Below, piece after piece: positions 9,705 through 19,154 of a stretch of DNA of 64,000 nt; position 1 is the first letter of the stretch, and every line of letters begins with the position of its first letter. Source of the stretch: CBDHHC01 sp965263345. Its GTDB lineage: Bacteria; Pseudomonadota; Alphaproteobacteria; Rhizobiales; CBDHHC01. Made by a program: the position numbers and the translations under genes. The notes below the pieces were generated by a model. It was not told where the DNA came from and did no database searches. It was given only the letters and a program-made list of their open reading frames with translations. The stretch covers positions 124,001 through 188,000 of the forward strand of contig CBDHHC010000006.1 in assembly GCA_965263345.1 (NCBI GenBank), written 5' to 3'.

Positions 9705-10307
9705 TTATCCTAAATTGTAGCGTTCCAATTGTGATGCATTCTCTAGGAATGAAAGGCTTGCGCCACCTGTTTCCAAAGCAATATGCATTACATTTGTGCG
9801 CCCTAATGCTGAGCTTAACTCATCGCTATCAAAACAATTTACTAATTTTATATTTTTATTTTTTTTGTTCTGAACGCTATAAAATTTATTATCTAGTTTT
9901 TTGCAACTTTCTGCACTTGCAGTTGTTGCATGTATTAAAGCAATGATATTTTTTTTATTTAAAACAGAGCTTACCTTCTCAAACCCTATAGTCACTAAAC
10001 CTGCTTTATTAGAAAGTGCAAGCCTTTGTATCACAGACATTCTCAAAAGGCGATTAACTTCATCAGCAAGGTTCTCTGGCACTTTTACAGATTGGCGAAA
10101 AGCTTTGCTAAAAACATGCCTCTTTATTGCCAATTCAACTTTATCAATTTGTGCCAGTACCCAGACACCACGTCCAGGTAGTTGTTTTTTTATATCTGGA
10201 ACAACCATACCATCTGGATTTAACACAAATCTTACAAGTTGTGTCATTTCGAAGGTTTCACGAGTTACTGCACATTGCCTAACAGGTTCTGAATTTTCTT
10301 TAACCAA
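9705..10307 (-). CDS. ylxR: YlxR-family RNA-binding protein with L7Ae-like tail
   Basis: Protein of about 200 residues. The N-terminal DUF448/YlxR fold shows 'RQCAVTRE', 'LVRFVLNPDGMVVPD' and 'LPGRGVWV'. The second half resembles the L7Ae-like extension common in alphaproteobacterial homologues ('LSNKAGLVTIGFEKV...LIHATTASAES'). Homologues bind RNA and sit between nusA and infB. The frame has no ATG near the family start; the TTG at 10307 gives the expected N-terminal length but lacks a clear ribosome-binding site. It is probably co-transcribed with nusA. Confidence 0.88.
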   Translation of the reverse strand: MVKENSEPVRQCAVTRETFEMTQLVRFVLNPDGMVVPDIKKQLPGRGVWVLAQIDKVELAIKRHVFSKAFRQSVKVPENLADEVNRLLRMSVIQRLALSNKAGLVTIGFEKVSSVLNKKNIIALIHATTASAESCKKLDNKFYSVQNKKNKNIKLVNCFDSDELSSALGRTNVMHIALETGGASLSFLENASQLERYNLG

Positions 10308-10395
10308 GTTTAATAACCCAAGATGTTTATTCCAAAAGGTTCTCTGCTCTTTTGTTTATCTCCTTAAAAATTATAAATCAAACAGAAGTTAACGA

Positions 10396-12012
10396 TTATT
10401 CATCTTCATCAGTTTCTTCTTCTTGATCTATTGTTTCATCTGGTTTGACCAAATCCTCTTCCGAGATCCAGCCTGCTTTAACACGTGCCTGCATAATAAG
10501 AGCTTCAGCACTTTCTCTTTCTACATTAATTTTAGTGAAATAGCCTTCAAAAAACTTCGTTTCAGTTTCCGTTTTTTCGTGCCAGCCAACCAAGTCATCT
10601 GTGGCACATTCAGCTAGATCTTCAACTGTTTTAATATCATTTTCGCCAAGAATCACAACCATTGGTGTTGTCATACCTGGAAGTTCAGCCAGTTCGTCCT
10701 CAATTCCAAGACTGTTACGTTTTTCTTCAAGTTCAGCTTCTAGACGTTCCAGATATTCTTTGGCACGAATTTGAATTTCACTTGCGGTTTCTTCATCAAA
10801 ACCTTCAATTGAAGCAACCTCAGAGGACTCAACAAACGCGATCTCTTCTACAGATGAGAACCCTTCTGAGGCAAGAAGCTGTGCAATGACTTCATCAACA
10901 TCAAGGTTTTCCATGAACATTGTAGATCTTTCAGCAAATTCTTTTTGTCTGCGTTCAGATTCTTCTGCCTCGGTTAAGATATCAATATCCCATGCCGTCA
11001 GTTGAGATGCCAAGCGAACATTTTGTCCTTTACGACCTATCGCAAGGCTTAATTGTTCATCAGGAACGACAACCTCAATTCGTTCTGCTTCTTCATCTAA
11101 AACAACCTTGACCACTTCAGCAGGGGCAAGTGCATTGACAATGAATGTTGCTGCATCTGGGGACCATTGTATAATATCAATTTTTTCTCCCTGAAGCTCA
11201 TTTACAACAGCTTGAACTCTTGCACCTCGCATACCAACACAGGCGCCGACAGGATCAATTGATGCATCTTTAGAGGTCACAGCTATTTTGGCACGACTAC
11301 CTGGGTCTCTCGAAACAGATTTGATTTCAACAATATTATCATATATTTCAGGAACTTCCTGCCCAAATAACTTCGCCATGAAATCAGGACGTGTTCTTGA
11401 TAAAAAGATCTGAGGACCACGCGTTTCTCGTCTTACATCGTATATGTAGGCTCTGGCTCTGTCTCCATATCGGAAGTTTTCTCTTGGAAGACATTCATCT
11501 CTGCGTATTATCGCTTCGGCACGGCCTAGGTCAACGATGACATTGCCATATTCTACGCGTTTTACTGTTCCATTGACAATTTCGCCAACACGGCTTTCAT
11601 ATTCTTTGAACTGACGTTCGCGCTCGGCTTCACGGACTTTATGGACGATAACCTGTTTTGCATTTTGTGCTGCTACCCGGCCAAAATCTAAAGGGGGGAG
11701 CTCTTCTGCAATAAAATCACCTAATTGGGCCGATGGGTTACGCTTTTTTGCATCATCCATCGAGATCTGGGTGGCATCAATCTCAACGATTTCAACGACC
11801 TCGAGTAGTCTTGCAAGCTTTATTTCACCTGTTTTAGGATCAATTTCAGCTCTGATTTCATTTTCACTTCCATATCTGGATTTGGCCGCCTTTTGAATTG
11901 CGTCTTCCATGGCCTGTATAACGACTTCACGTTCAATCGCTTTTTCTCGAGCTACTGCATCCGCGATCTGCAGAAGCTCTAAACGGTTGGCGCTAATTCC
12001 TGCCTGAGCCAT
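10396..12012 (-). CDS. nusA: transcription termination/antitermination factor NusA
   Basis: RNA polymerase-binding elongation factor of 538 residues. In order: an N-terminal domain (1-125), an S1 domain ('GTVKRVEYGNVIVDLGRAEAIIRRDE'), KH1 ('IDPVGACVGMRGARVQAVV') and KH2 ('QLSLAIGRKGQNVRLASQL'). Two acidic helix-hairpin-helix repeats and an acidic tail (EEETDEDE) follow. The length and acidic C-terminal repeats agree with proteobacterial NusA. It follows rimP by 68 bases. Confidence 0.98.
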   Translation of the reverse strand: MAQAGISANRLELLQIADAVAREKAIEREVVIQAMEDAIQKAAKSRYGSENEIRAEIDPKTGEIKLARLLEVVEIVEIDATQISMDDAKKRNPSAQLGDFIAEELPPLDFGRVAAQNAKQVIVHKVREAERERQFKEYESRVGEIVNGTVKRVEYGNVIVDLGRAEAIIRRDECLPRENFRYGDRARAYIYDVRRETRGPQIFLSRTRPDFMAKLFGQEVPEIYDNIVEIKSVSRDPGSRAKIAVTSKDASIDPVGACVGMRGARVQAVVNELQGEKIDIIQWSPDAATFIVNALAPAEVVKVVLDEEAERIEVVVPDEQLSLAIGRKGQNVRLASQLTAWDIDILTEAEESERRQKEFAERSTMFMENLDVDEVIAQLLASEGFSSVEEIAFVESSEVASIEGFDEETASEIQIRAKEYLERLEAELEEKRNSLGIEDELAELPGMTTPMVVILGENDIKTVEDLAECATDDLVGWHEKTETETKFFEGYFTKINVERESAEALIMQARVKAGWISEEDLVKPDETIDQEEETDEDE

Positions 12013-12080
12013 AGTCTCATTCTCTCCAATTCAGTTCTTCATATTTTATATTCAGGTCTGCCTTCAAACTCGTCGGCACC

Positions 12081-12641
12081 TCAATCTTGTTTGTTTTGCG
12101 CTAAAGATGCTTTTATCAAATCATCGGTCAGCACTAATTTTGCTGTACTGATAAGATCTGTGGGCAAGCCGATTATCTGTTCTTCTTCGTATCCCTCAAG
12201 TTGAACTTTTAATAACACTTCAGCGTTTTCTACACCTTCTATAAGGCCTCGAAATCTCTTGCGCCCGTCAATCAATTCCCGCATTTCAATTTTAGCTTCA
12301 TATCCGGCCCATGTTACAAAATCACTTAATCTTACAAGAGGTCTATCTATGCCTGGTGAAGAGACTTCCAGGTTATATTTTCCTGAAATTATATCTTCCA
12401 CATCTAAGACTGGCGATAATTGTCTTGAGAGTTTTGCGCAATCTTCAACAGTTACAATCGATTCAGACCTGTCGATCATGATTTGTAGTGTACATCCTTC
12501 GCGGCCTGAAATAATTATCCGCACTAAACGCAAACCCAGCTCTTTAATTACCGGTTCAGCAATTTTAGCTATGTCAGCTGCCATTCCTGTTTCAGTAATA
12601 AAACGGTCATCAAAATTACTATCTGCTTTTTCTGACCCCAT
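12081..12641 (-). CDS. rimP: ribosome maturation factor RimP
   Basis: Assists 30S subunit assembly. The protein has 186 residues, with 'PVIKELGLRLVRIIISG', 'DCAKLSRQLSPVLDVED' and the signature 'YNLEVSSPGIDRPL', followed by the C-terminal SH3-like half. It is the first gene of the rimP-nusA-ylxR-infB-rbfA-truB-rpsO-pnp series, so the promoter should lie in the preceding gap. Confidence 0.96.
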   Translation of the reverse strand: MGSEKADSNFDDRFITETGMAADIAKIAEPVIKELGLRLVRIIISGREGCTLQIMIDRSESIVTVEDCAKLSRQLSPVLDVEDIISGKYNLEVSSPGIDRPLVRLSDFVTWAGYEAKIEMRELIDGRKRFRGLIEGVENAEVLLKVQLEGYEEEQIIGLPTDLISTAKLVLTDDLIKASLAQNKQD

Positions 12642-12980
12642 GGTTTCCTTATACTAAATAATTTTCTATATCTATTTATGGTTTATTTAAATAGGCTTAA
12701 TGTTGCATTGTTGCTTGAGTGAACAAAACGAACATTCTTCTATATTCAATTTCAAGATTTCTAAGAAACTTGCCTCAAAAAATAAAAAAAGCGGACCCAG
12801 ATGGACCCACTCGCTAAATCAGTATTTATTTAAGAGTTGCCGCATAATACGCCTGTTGGCGCAATCTCGCAAGACTAGATTTACAAAAAAACAAACAAAA
12901 AGGCCTTCTTGGTGAGAAAATTGTTAATATTTGGCCAATTCGTAAGATCTCAGGCTAGGCTTATTGTTTTATTTTCAGCG
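12642..12980. other. trmB-rimP intergenic region
   Basis: No gene is supported in these 339 bases. The region contains a probable terminator for the metK-trmB unit (12777-12816) and, between it and the rimP start, an AT-rich stretch where the rimP operon promoter must lie. I could not fix -35 and -10 boxes with confidence. Confidence 0.5.
12777..12816 (-). terminator. probable rho-independent terminator after trmB
   Basis: On the minus strand GGGTCC-ATCT-GGGTCC can pair (four G-C pairs and two G-U pairs), closed by AGC/GCT. It is followed by seven T, an A and six more T. It lies about 165 bases beyond the trmB stop. Confidence 0.6.
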
Positions 12981-13670
12981 CTAAATACGTTCAAATGTAA
13001 GATAGGATGGTTTGCGGTTCGCTTCGAGAGCTTTTTGTTCATATCTTGTTAATGGACGCTCTTGTGAGCATTTACTCCAATCGCTTGGTCCATTATCTAA
13101 CCATTTAAATTCCTTATGTTGAGATAATGCCAAGAGCGTTGTTCTTACATAATCTGCAATATCTGTCGCGATATGTAATTTTGCCCCTGGGTGCATGACA
13201 TCAGCGATTTTATCCAAGTTTTCTTTGCAAATAAATCTTCTTTTACGGTGTTTTTTCTTAGGCCATGGATCTGGAAAAAGAATAAATATTTTATCTATAG
13301 AAGATTTTGGAAGCCAATCTAATATAAAGCGTGCATCATCATCATGAATTCGAACATTATCTAATTGTTTTTTTTCGATGGCATCAAGAAGTTTCGCGAC
13401 ACCATTCACAAAGTGTTCACATCCAATCAAACCAACTTCCGGGTGAATTTCTGCCTGCCATGCTAAATGCTCACCGCCTCCAAATCCGACTTCTACCCAA
13501 ATTTCTGTTGTTTTGGACTGGAATAATTCAGATATATTGTTTGGTGCTGCTTTGTTGATATCAACTTTAACTTTGGGAAGAAGTTGTTCAGTCAACATTT
13601 GTTGGCGGGGGCTTAATTTATGCCCCTTGTGCCGCCCATATACTTTTCTTTCTGGTGAGTGTGTCAACAT
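12981..13670 (-). CDS. trmB: tRNA (guanine-N7-)-methyltransferase
   Basis: SAM-dependent enzyme that forms m7G46 in tRNA, 229 residues. The SAM-binding loop is EVGFGGGEHL (60-69) and the family signature FPDPWPKKKHRKRR is at 132-145. The C-terminal 'ERPLTRYEQKALEANRK' is also typical. The gene is 38 bases after metK, separated by a small hairpin, so both probably share a promoter with some attenuation between them. Confidence 0.97.
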   Translation of the reverse strand: MLTHSPERKVYGRHKGHKLSPRQQMLTEQLLPKVKVDINKAAPNNISELFQSKTTEIWVEVGFGGGEHLAWQAEIHPEVGLIGCEHFVNGVAKLLDAIEKKQLDNVRIHDDDARFILDWLPKSSIDKIFILFPDPWPKKKHRKRRFICKENLDKIADVMHPGAKLHIATDIADYVRTTLLALSQHKEFKWLDNGPSDWSKCSQERPLTRYEQKALEANRKPSYLTFERI

Positions 13671-13685
13671 TTTAGAGGAGAGTTA

Positions 13686-13704
13686 AAGGGCGATTTACGC
13701 CCTT
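13686..13704 (-). terminator. intercistronic hairpin between metK and trmB
   Basis: AAGGGCG and CGCCCTT pair perfectly around a five-base loop immediately after the metK stop. On the minus strand only a short TTT follows (…CCCTTTAACT). This suggests a weak or partial terminator that could lower trmB expression relative to metK. Confidence 0.45.
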
Positions 13705-13708
13705 ATCA

Positions 13709-14878
13709 TTATGTTAATGCTGATTTTAATGGGTCTACAAGATTTAGACGTTCCCAAGAGAACCCGCCTTCATTGTCAGGATCGCGGCCAAAGTGACCAT
13801 AAGCAGCTGTTCTTTCGTAAATTGGTTTATTCAATTCAAGGTGCTCACGAATTCCACGAGGGCTTAAGTCCATAACTTCTTGTAATGCCAAGGAAATTTT
13901 GTCTTCTGAAACTTCACCAGTACCATGAAGGTCTACATAAACTGACAAAGGTTTTGAGACGCCAATAGCATAAGCTAGCTGAATCGTACATTTAGATGCC
14001 AAGCCAGCGCCAACAACATTCTTTGCTAAATATCTGCTTGCATATGCTGCTGAGCGGTCAACCTTTGTTGGGTCTTTTCCAGAGAATGCTCCTCCACCGT
14101 GAGGTGCTGCACCACCATAGGTATCTACGATGATTTTTCTTCCTGTTAAACCTGCATCTCCATCAGGACCGCCAATCACAAAGTTACCCGTTGGGTTTAC
14201 ATAGAATTCCTCATCAGGGCACATCCAGCCAGCAGGCAGAACTTCTTCGACAAAACCTCTAACAAGTTCTCTGATACGATCTTGTGATGCACCTTCTATA
14301 TGCTGTGTTGAAACAACTACAGAGGTTGCTTTTACAGGTTTGCCATTTTCATATTGAAGAGTAACTTGGCTTTTTGCATCAGGAGCAAATTCAGCTACAG
14401 AGCCAACATGGCGTGCTTTTGCCATATCTTGCAGGATACGGTGAGAATAATAAATTGGGGCTGGCATAAAGCTATCAGTTTCTGTACATGCATAGCCAAA
14501 CATTATGCCCTGATCACCGGCACCTTCGTCTTTTTCTTCAGAAGAATCAACGCCTTGTGCGATATCAGATGATTGCTCGTGAACATAAACATCTACATCA
14601 GCTTTTTCCCAATGAAAGCCTTCTTGTTCATATCCAATGTCTTTTACGCATTGTCTTGCAATGTTTTCTAGAGTGTCATGCGAAATATTTTTGGAACAAC
14701 GCACTTCACCAGCTAATACGATTTTATTTGTTGTTACGAGTGTTTCTACTGCTACACGAGAATAAGGATCTGCATCTAAATAGCAATCTACTATAGCGTC
14801 TGAGATTCTATCACAAACTTTGTCTGGGTGTCCCTCTGACACAGATTCACTGGTAAATAGGTAATTTTCTCGAGCCAC
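13709..14878 (-). CDS. metK: S-adenosylmethionine synthetase
   Basis: Makes SAM from methionine and ATP. From the GTG at 14878 the protein has 389 residues, the usual size, and starts VARENYLFTSESVSEGHPDK, matching alphaproteobacterial MetK N termini. ATP/Mg motifs GHPDK (16-20), GAGDQGIMFGYA and GGGAFSGKDPTKVDRS are intact. A GGGGGA run lies just before the GTG. In-frame ATG codons upstream (14890 and beyond) would add an extension not usual in the family. A small hairpin (14904-14930) precedes the start. Confidence 0.95.
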   Translation of the reverse strand: MARENYLFTSESVSEGHPDKVCDRISDAIVDCYLDADPYSRVAVETLVTTNKIVLAGEVRCSKNISHDTLENIARQCVKDIGYEQEGFHWEKADVDVYVHEQSSDIAQGVDSSEEKDEGAGDQGIMFGYACTETDSFMPAPIYYSHRILQDMAKARHVGSVAEFAPDAKSQVTLQYENGKPVKATSVVVSTQHIEGASQDRIRELVRGFVEEVLPAGWMCPDEEFYVNPTGNFVIGGPDGDAGLTGRKIIVDTYGGAAPHGGGAFSGKDPTKVDRSAAYASRYLAKNVVGAGLASKCTIQLAYAIGVSKPLSVYVDLHGTGEVSEDKISLALQEVMDLSPRGIREHLELNKPIYERTAAYGHFGRDPDNEGGFSWERLNLVDPLKSALT

Positions 14879-14903
14879 AAGTTCCCCCATAAGCAAAACT
14901 ATA

Positions 14904-14930
14904 CACATTTCGTAAATTAAAATTAATGTG
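14904..14930 (-). promoter_or_regulatory. possible stem-loop in the metK leader
   Basis: CACATT and AATGTG can form a 6-bp stem about 25 bases upstream of the metK start. It is AT-rich and small. I could not match it to a known SAM or SAM/SAH riboswitch, so only a structural note is made. Confidence 0.2.
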
Positions 14931-15041
14931 GCCTTCTCGCAACCTTTAACAAAATGGTCAAGAGGATTTAGCAAAAAAATTGGTTTTTTTAAAAAAAATA
15001 TTTTCGCTTTTTACCATTTACTTTGTACTTTAGGGGCGTTT

Positions 15042-15061
15042 GGACGATAATTTAATCGTCC
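15042..15061 (-). repeat. inverted repeat at the end of the XRE regulator gene
   Basis: GGACGAT and ATCGTCC form a 7-bp stem with a six-base loop that spans the stop codon of the XRE-family gene. No T-tract follows, so it is unlikely to be a strong terminator. It may stabilise or end the message before metK. Confidence 0.35.
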
Positions 15062-15498
15062 TGTTTTGCAATTGATTTAAGTAAATCAATAACTCTTCGC
15101 CTTACTGTGTGGTCAGAGATTTGTGTGAATGCACGGTTAAGATCAAGCCCTTCACGGCTGTTCAAGAAATCTAAAATTTGATCTTCCTGTTTGCCCTGAT
15201 TTTCTGTTTGGTTTTCCTGATTGCCATTATCAAGAACAATTTCATCAAAAAAGAACTGAACATTGACTTCTAAGATTTTGGAAAGCTGAAACAGTCTGCT
15301 GGCACCAATACGGTTTGTGCCTTTTTCGTATTTTTGAATTTGCTGAAAGGTTAGACCTAGATTATCTCCAAGCTTTTCCTGGCTAATTCCTAACATCATA
15401 CGGCGCAATCTTAAACGGCTACCTACATGAATATCTACAGGATCTGGCTTTTTTACGCCATTTTCAATCGTTTGGTCTTCCACAATATACCCCACCAC
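15052..15498 (-). CDS. XRE-family regulator, PhrR/PraR-like
   Basis: DNA-binding protein of 148 residues. A helix-turn-helix (about 27-80) contains 'SQEKLGDNLGLTFQQIQKYEKG' and the tail is Gln/Glu/Asn-rich and acidic. Homologues beside lnt in rhizobia are PhrR/PraR, linked to acid response, biofilm and quorum-sensing control. Here too it lies between lnt and metK. Family placement follows from sequence and context; its targets are unknown. Confidence 0.85.
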   Translation of the reverse strand: MVGYIVEDQTIENGVKKPDPVDIHVGSRLRLRRMMLGISQEKLGDNLGLTFQQIQKYEKGTNRIGASRLFQLSKILEVNVQFFFDEIVLDNGNQENQTENQGKQEDQILDFLNSREGLDLNRAFTQISDHTVRRRVIDLLKSIAKQDD

Positions 15499-15551
15499 TC
15501 AAATTACTATACTATGGGTTATACATGTATAAGTTTAATATTTGGTTGTAC

Positions 15552-17180
15552 CTACTTGTCTTTACTTCTTAATTGAATAGATAAGTATAGTAATGTTAGA
15601 AAAATTACTATAATTGCAGGGAATATGATATGCCGTGACTTCGCATATACTGTTTTTTCCATTGCTTTTGGCAGGTTGTAATTAAATGCGCCAGCTTGAG
15701 AAAGGTTAATTGATTTTAATACTCGTCCTAAAGGGTCAATAACAGCAGAAATTCCGGTATTAGCAACTCTAACGACTGGCAAACCTTCTTCTACAGCTCT
15801 GGAGCGTGTTTGATGGAAATGCTGGTAAGGACCTGTGCTCTGTCCAAACCATGCATCGTTGGTTATATTTAAGAGCCAACCTGGCCGTGCCTCGTCTTCT
15901 ATAACATTACCTGGAAAAACGATTTCATAGCAAATTAGTGGACTGACTGCAGGAGCATTGCTCAATTCGAGGTATCTTTTTCCTTTGCCAGCTTCAAATC
16001 CACCGTGAACACGCGTTAACTGTTCAAAGCCAAGATTTTCAAGGACTTCTTGAAAAGGTAAGTATTCTCCAAAGGGAACGAGATGTATTTTGTCGTAAAC
16101 AGCCTCTATGGCTGCAAATTCGTTAAAAACCATTAAGCTATTATAAACTTTGTTACGTTTTTTACCCTGCTCAATACGAAAAGAGCCTGTTATTAATTTC
16201 ACGTCTTTTGGTAAGAGGTCCGCTATAGCTCTTCTTTTTGTCTGGTCTCTTGCTAATAGGGCTGGTACTGCAACTTCAGGCCAAATTATATGTGTGACTT
16301 TATCATCTGAGGATGTTTCTTGTTTTGAATATTTTATCAATTGCGAGAAAATCCAAGGATATTTGCTCGGATTGGCTTTGTCTTTTTGAGAGATATTGGG
16401 TTGAACAATACGCAATCTAACGTTTTTTACATATTTTGTTTCTGTTTGGTTTAGACGTAGATATCCCCAAGTTGCGCCCGTTATCATTATTGTTAATGTA
16501 CCAAACGCTATGATGTAATCAATTTTTGTCAGGCGTTTGAGATTTAGTTTTAAGAATACCACCGGTATTGAGAAAAAAAGAACGGTAAAAAAATTCATTC
16601 CATAAAGACCGACAATGGAGGTTAGTTGTAAAAAGCCATCATTCACTATCAAACCATAAGCAATCGCATTCCAGGGCAGGCCTGTTAAAATATTTCCCCT
16701 CAACCATTCTGCAATAGCAAATCCTAGTGCCAGTGCGATTATTCTAGGGGCTCCTTTTGTCCACATCGCCGCTGCTATTGATGTTGCTAAAGCATAAAAT
16801 AGAGCAAGACCAGCAGGCATTATTGTGATTGCAAATGGCATAAGGGCTGCAAATCTGTCTGCTTCGACCAAAAATGCGATGCCCATCCAATAGAGGCCAG
16901 CAAAAAAGTAACCAAAACCAAAAAACCATCCAACCAGTGCAATATTCCATCTTTTTTGGCGAGGGATTTTGTTTTTATTATTTGGCTGTTGGGTAGATGA
17001 TATGTCTTCGATATATGTGAAACGATCAATGAGACTGATAAGTATTGGGATTGTAATAAAGAGTATTGGCCAGATATTAAATGGGGGTAATGCCAAGACA
17101 GATAAGAGGCCGCTTATAAAAGCGATTGCATAACATTCGTATATTTTTCTTTTTTTCATATTCATGAAAATAGATGACAT
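15552..17180 (-). CDS. lnt: apolipoprotein N-acyltransferase
   Basis: Inner-membrane enzyme that N-acylates the lipid-modified cysteine of lipoproteins, completing their maturation. The N-terminal half holds the membrane helices. The C-terminal nitrilase-like domain has the triad Glu302 (IIWPEVAVP), Lys364 (VYDKIHLVPFGEYLPF) and Cys417 (SPLICYEIVFPG). About 542 residues is a normal length. The start is uncertain among ATG codons at 17180, 17165 and 17159, none with a clear ribosome-binding site. It is followed by the PhrR-like gene, the neighbourhood called actA-phrR in rhizobia. Confidence 0.96.
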   Translation of the reverse strand: MSSIFMNMKKRKIYECYAIAFISGLLSVLALPPFNIWPILFITIPILISLIDRFTYIEDISSTQQPNNKNKIPRQKRWNIALVGWFFGFGYFFAGLYWMGIAFLVEADRFAALMPFAITIMPAGLALFYALATSIAAAMWTKGAPRIIALALGFAIAEWLRGNILTGLPWNAIAYGLIVNDGFLQLTSIVGLYGMNFFTVLFFSIPVVFLKLNLKRLTKIDYIIAFGTLTIMITGATWGYLRLNQTETKYVKNVRLRIVQPNISQKDKANPSKYPWIFSQLIKYSKQETSSDDKVTHIIWPEVAVPALLARDQTKRRAIADLLPKDVKLITGSFRIEQGKKRNKVYNSLMVFNEFAAIEAVYDKIHLVPFGEYLPFQEVLENLGFEQLTRVHGGFEAGKGKRYLELSNAPAVSPLICYEIVFPGNVIEDEARPGWLLNITNDAWFGQSTGPYQHFHQTRSRAVEEGLPVVRVANTGISAVIDPLGRVLKSINLSQAGAFNYNLPKAMEKTVYAKSRHIIFPAIIVIFLTLLYLSIQLRSKDK

Positions 17181-17302
17181 ACAGGGCCCCAAATATATTA
17201 CTTGTTATTATGTTTAGGTGTGCGAGTTATGAGAGAACTCTTATAAAAGTCAACTGTTTATGAATAGTTTGGCTTAGGTTGTGTGTAACTCAATATATAT
17301 TG

Positions 17303-18340
17303 TTAGGGTTTGGATGTTTGTTCTCGTTTGGTTTGAGATAGTTTTTTCTTAGTTGTTTTTTTTGTTTTTGGATTGAGGTGGATTTTGAGGCGCTTTATCC
17401 TCCGCGGATCTGCATCTAAAACTTCGAATTCAATCCCAGCTGGATGAGATACTAGTTCTCCGAGCACAGGGACTCTTCCGACAAGTGAGAAGACAAGACC
17501 TCCCAGGGTATCTATTTCATCATCACGATCAGGGATACTTAGTGTTTTGCCGAGCTTTTCTTCAAGATCCTCAATTGGTATTCTTGCATTGGCTATCAGA
17601 CCATGAATCGGGTCATTGTAGATGAGTTTTTCATCTTCATTATCGTGTTCATCTTCGATTTCACCAACGATTTCTTCAACCAGATCTTCGATGGAAACCA
17701 GGCCATCTGTTCCACCATATTCATCGACAACAAGTGCCATATGAACTCGTGTCGTCTGCATTCTTAATAGTAGATTTACAACCGACATTGATGGTGGCAC
17801 GAAAAGCACATCACGTTTGATTTTTGTCGAAGAGATGGGTCTATTTAAGTCTAAATGCGATAGGTCTAGAGAACTTAAGTTGGCCTTTTCCACGGGTTTT
17901 GGCTGGTTTTTTTTCGCTTTAGTGGTTATCCACTGCATTAAGTCTTTAATATGCACCATTCCGATACAATCATCCAGTGTTTCTCTGTATATTGGTATTC
18001 TGGAATGGCCGGCTTTCTTGAAAATGCGCAGAAGTTCTGAAAGAGATTCATTTTCATCAATTGCAATGATATCAGCTCTTGGAACCATTACATCATCTAT
18101 TCTTAATGTTCCTATTCTTAAAACATTAAGAAGCATAATGCGCTCTTGTGGAGAGAAAGATGTGTCTGTCTGGCTGCCAGTCTGTAAAGCATGACCAATC
18201 GTTTCACGTAATGAGCTTATATTTTCATCAAGGCCTAAAGTTGATTTAATTTTGTTCAACCAGTTTGCTTTGGGTGCATGGCCTGATTTATCAAGTTTGT
18301 ACAAGTATGAGTTGTCTTTTAACACGTCAGTATTGGTCAT
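17303..18340 (-). CDS. CorC/HlyC-family CBS-domain protein
   Basis: Protein of 345 residues. Two CBS domains (about 80-205; 'MVPRADIIAIDENESLSELLRIFKKAGHSRIPIY') are followed by a CorC_HlyC domain ('LIANARIPIEDLEEKLG', 'VFSLVGRVPVLGE') and a basic Lys/Thr-rich tail. It has no membrane domain, like CorC of gamma-proteobacteria, which is tied to Mg/Co efflux. It sits between ybeY and lnt, as in many proteobacteria, suggesting an envelope or ion role. Confidence 0.92.
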   Translation of the reverse strand: MTNTDVLKDNSYLYKLDKSGHAPKANWLNKIKSTLGLDENISSLRETIGHALQTGSQTDTSFSPQERIMLLNVLRIGTLRIDDVMVPRADIIAIDENESLSELLRIFKKAGHSRIPIYRETLDDCIGMVHIKDLMQWITTKAKKNQPKPVEKANLSSLDLSHLDLNRPISSTKIKRDVLFVPPSMSVVNLLLRMQTTRVHMALVVDEYGGTDGLVSIEDLVEEIVGEIEDEHDNEDEKLIYNDPIHGLIANARIPIEDLEEKLGKTLSIPDRDDEIDTLGGLVFSLVGRVPVLGELVSHPAGIEFEVLDADPRRIKRLKIHLNPKTKKTTKKKLSQTKREQTSKP

Positions 18341-18584
18341 ATGTCATTTCTATCTAGATAACTAATATTTACTCATCTAAATAGAGAGCCTTAAGGTTGT
18401 ATTTTATATTTTCTAACACAATAAAAAATATAAACTTCAATATTTATATTCTAAAGCATAAAATTGTTAATATATAGGAATGTGTTGAAAACATATTATT
18501 ATATATTAACATACAGCATATAAGGTTTTTTATCTATTCTTCAATGTTTTAACTTAAGAATACAACATTATAATTTATATATTA

Positions 18585-19145
18585 TTATGCTGCATTTGTG
18601 TCATTGATGAAAATTCCAATACTGTTAAGGATTTCTCGTTCCAGGCCTTCCATAATTTGTGCATCATTATCATCTTCATGGTCGAAGCCAATGAGGTGTA
18701 GTATGCCATGGATTATTAGGTGACTGACATGATCCAGAGTTGACATCTGAAGGTTTTTTGCTTCGTGTATTACGGTCTCATAGGCTAGGATAATATCTCC
18801 TAGTGAAAGAGATGTTTCAATTTCTTGCCAATCATATCCTTCCGTTGGGAAGGAAAGTACATTCGTCGGTTTGTCTTTATTCCTGAATGACTTATTTAAT
18901 TTTTGGACTTCAAAATCATCAGCAAATACAATTGAAATCAGAAGAGGCTTTTGTTCTTCATGTCCAACTTTATTAAAAGTTGCTTTTACAGCAGAAAGAA
19001 TAATTGCTTCTAAATTTTCAAGCGATTGCCATTTGGTATCATGATATAATATTTCAAGCTCTATTCGAGAGCTTTGAGAAATTTCATCTACTTCTATAAG
19101 GCTATATTGCTTATCTAGATCCTGTGTCGTTTCTGAATTTTCCAT
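18585..19145 (-). CDS. ybeY: endoribonuclease YbeY
   Basis: Metal-dependent single-strand endoribonuclease involved in 16S rRNA 3'-end maturation and 70S quality control. It has 186 residues. The zinc triad is His146, His150 and His156 in HGILHLIGFDH, and 'RNKDKPTNVLSFP' is the other family signature. AGGA precedes the ATG by seven bases. The gene begins nine bases after phoH, so they are one transcript. Confidence 0.97.
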   Translation of the reverse strand: MENSETTQDLDKQYSLIEVDEISQSSRIELEILYHDTKWQSLENLEAIILSAVKATFNKVGHEEQKPLLISIVFADDFEVQKLNKSFRNKDKPTNVLSFPTEGYDWQEIETSLSLGDIILAYETVIHEAKNLQMSTLDHVSHLIIHGILHLIGFDHEDDNDAQIMEGLEREILNSIGIFINDTNAA

Positions 19146-19154
19146 TTTTGAGTC

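Noticed and set aside
12885..12912. Possible terminator at AAGGCCTT
   Set aside because: The palindrome has no loop and contains mismatches, and it is not followed by a T-tract on the strand of trmB.
12700..12915. Plus-strand open frame of about 71 codons
   Set aside because: It runs across the trmB terminator, has Lys/Ser-rich low-information sequence, and shows no ribosome-binding site or recognisable domain.
14879..15051. SAM riboswitch upstream of metK
   Set aside because: Only a 6-bp AT-rich hairpin and A/T runs are present. I could not match the conserved cores of SAM-II or SAM/SAH riboswitches.
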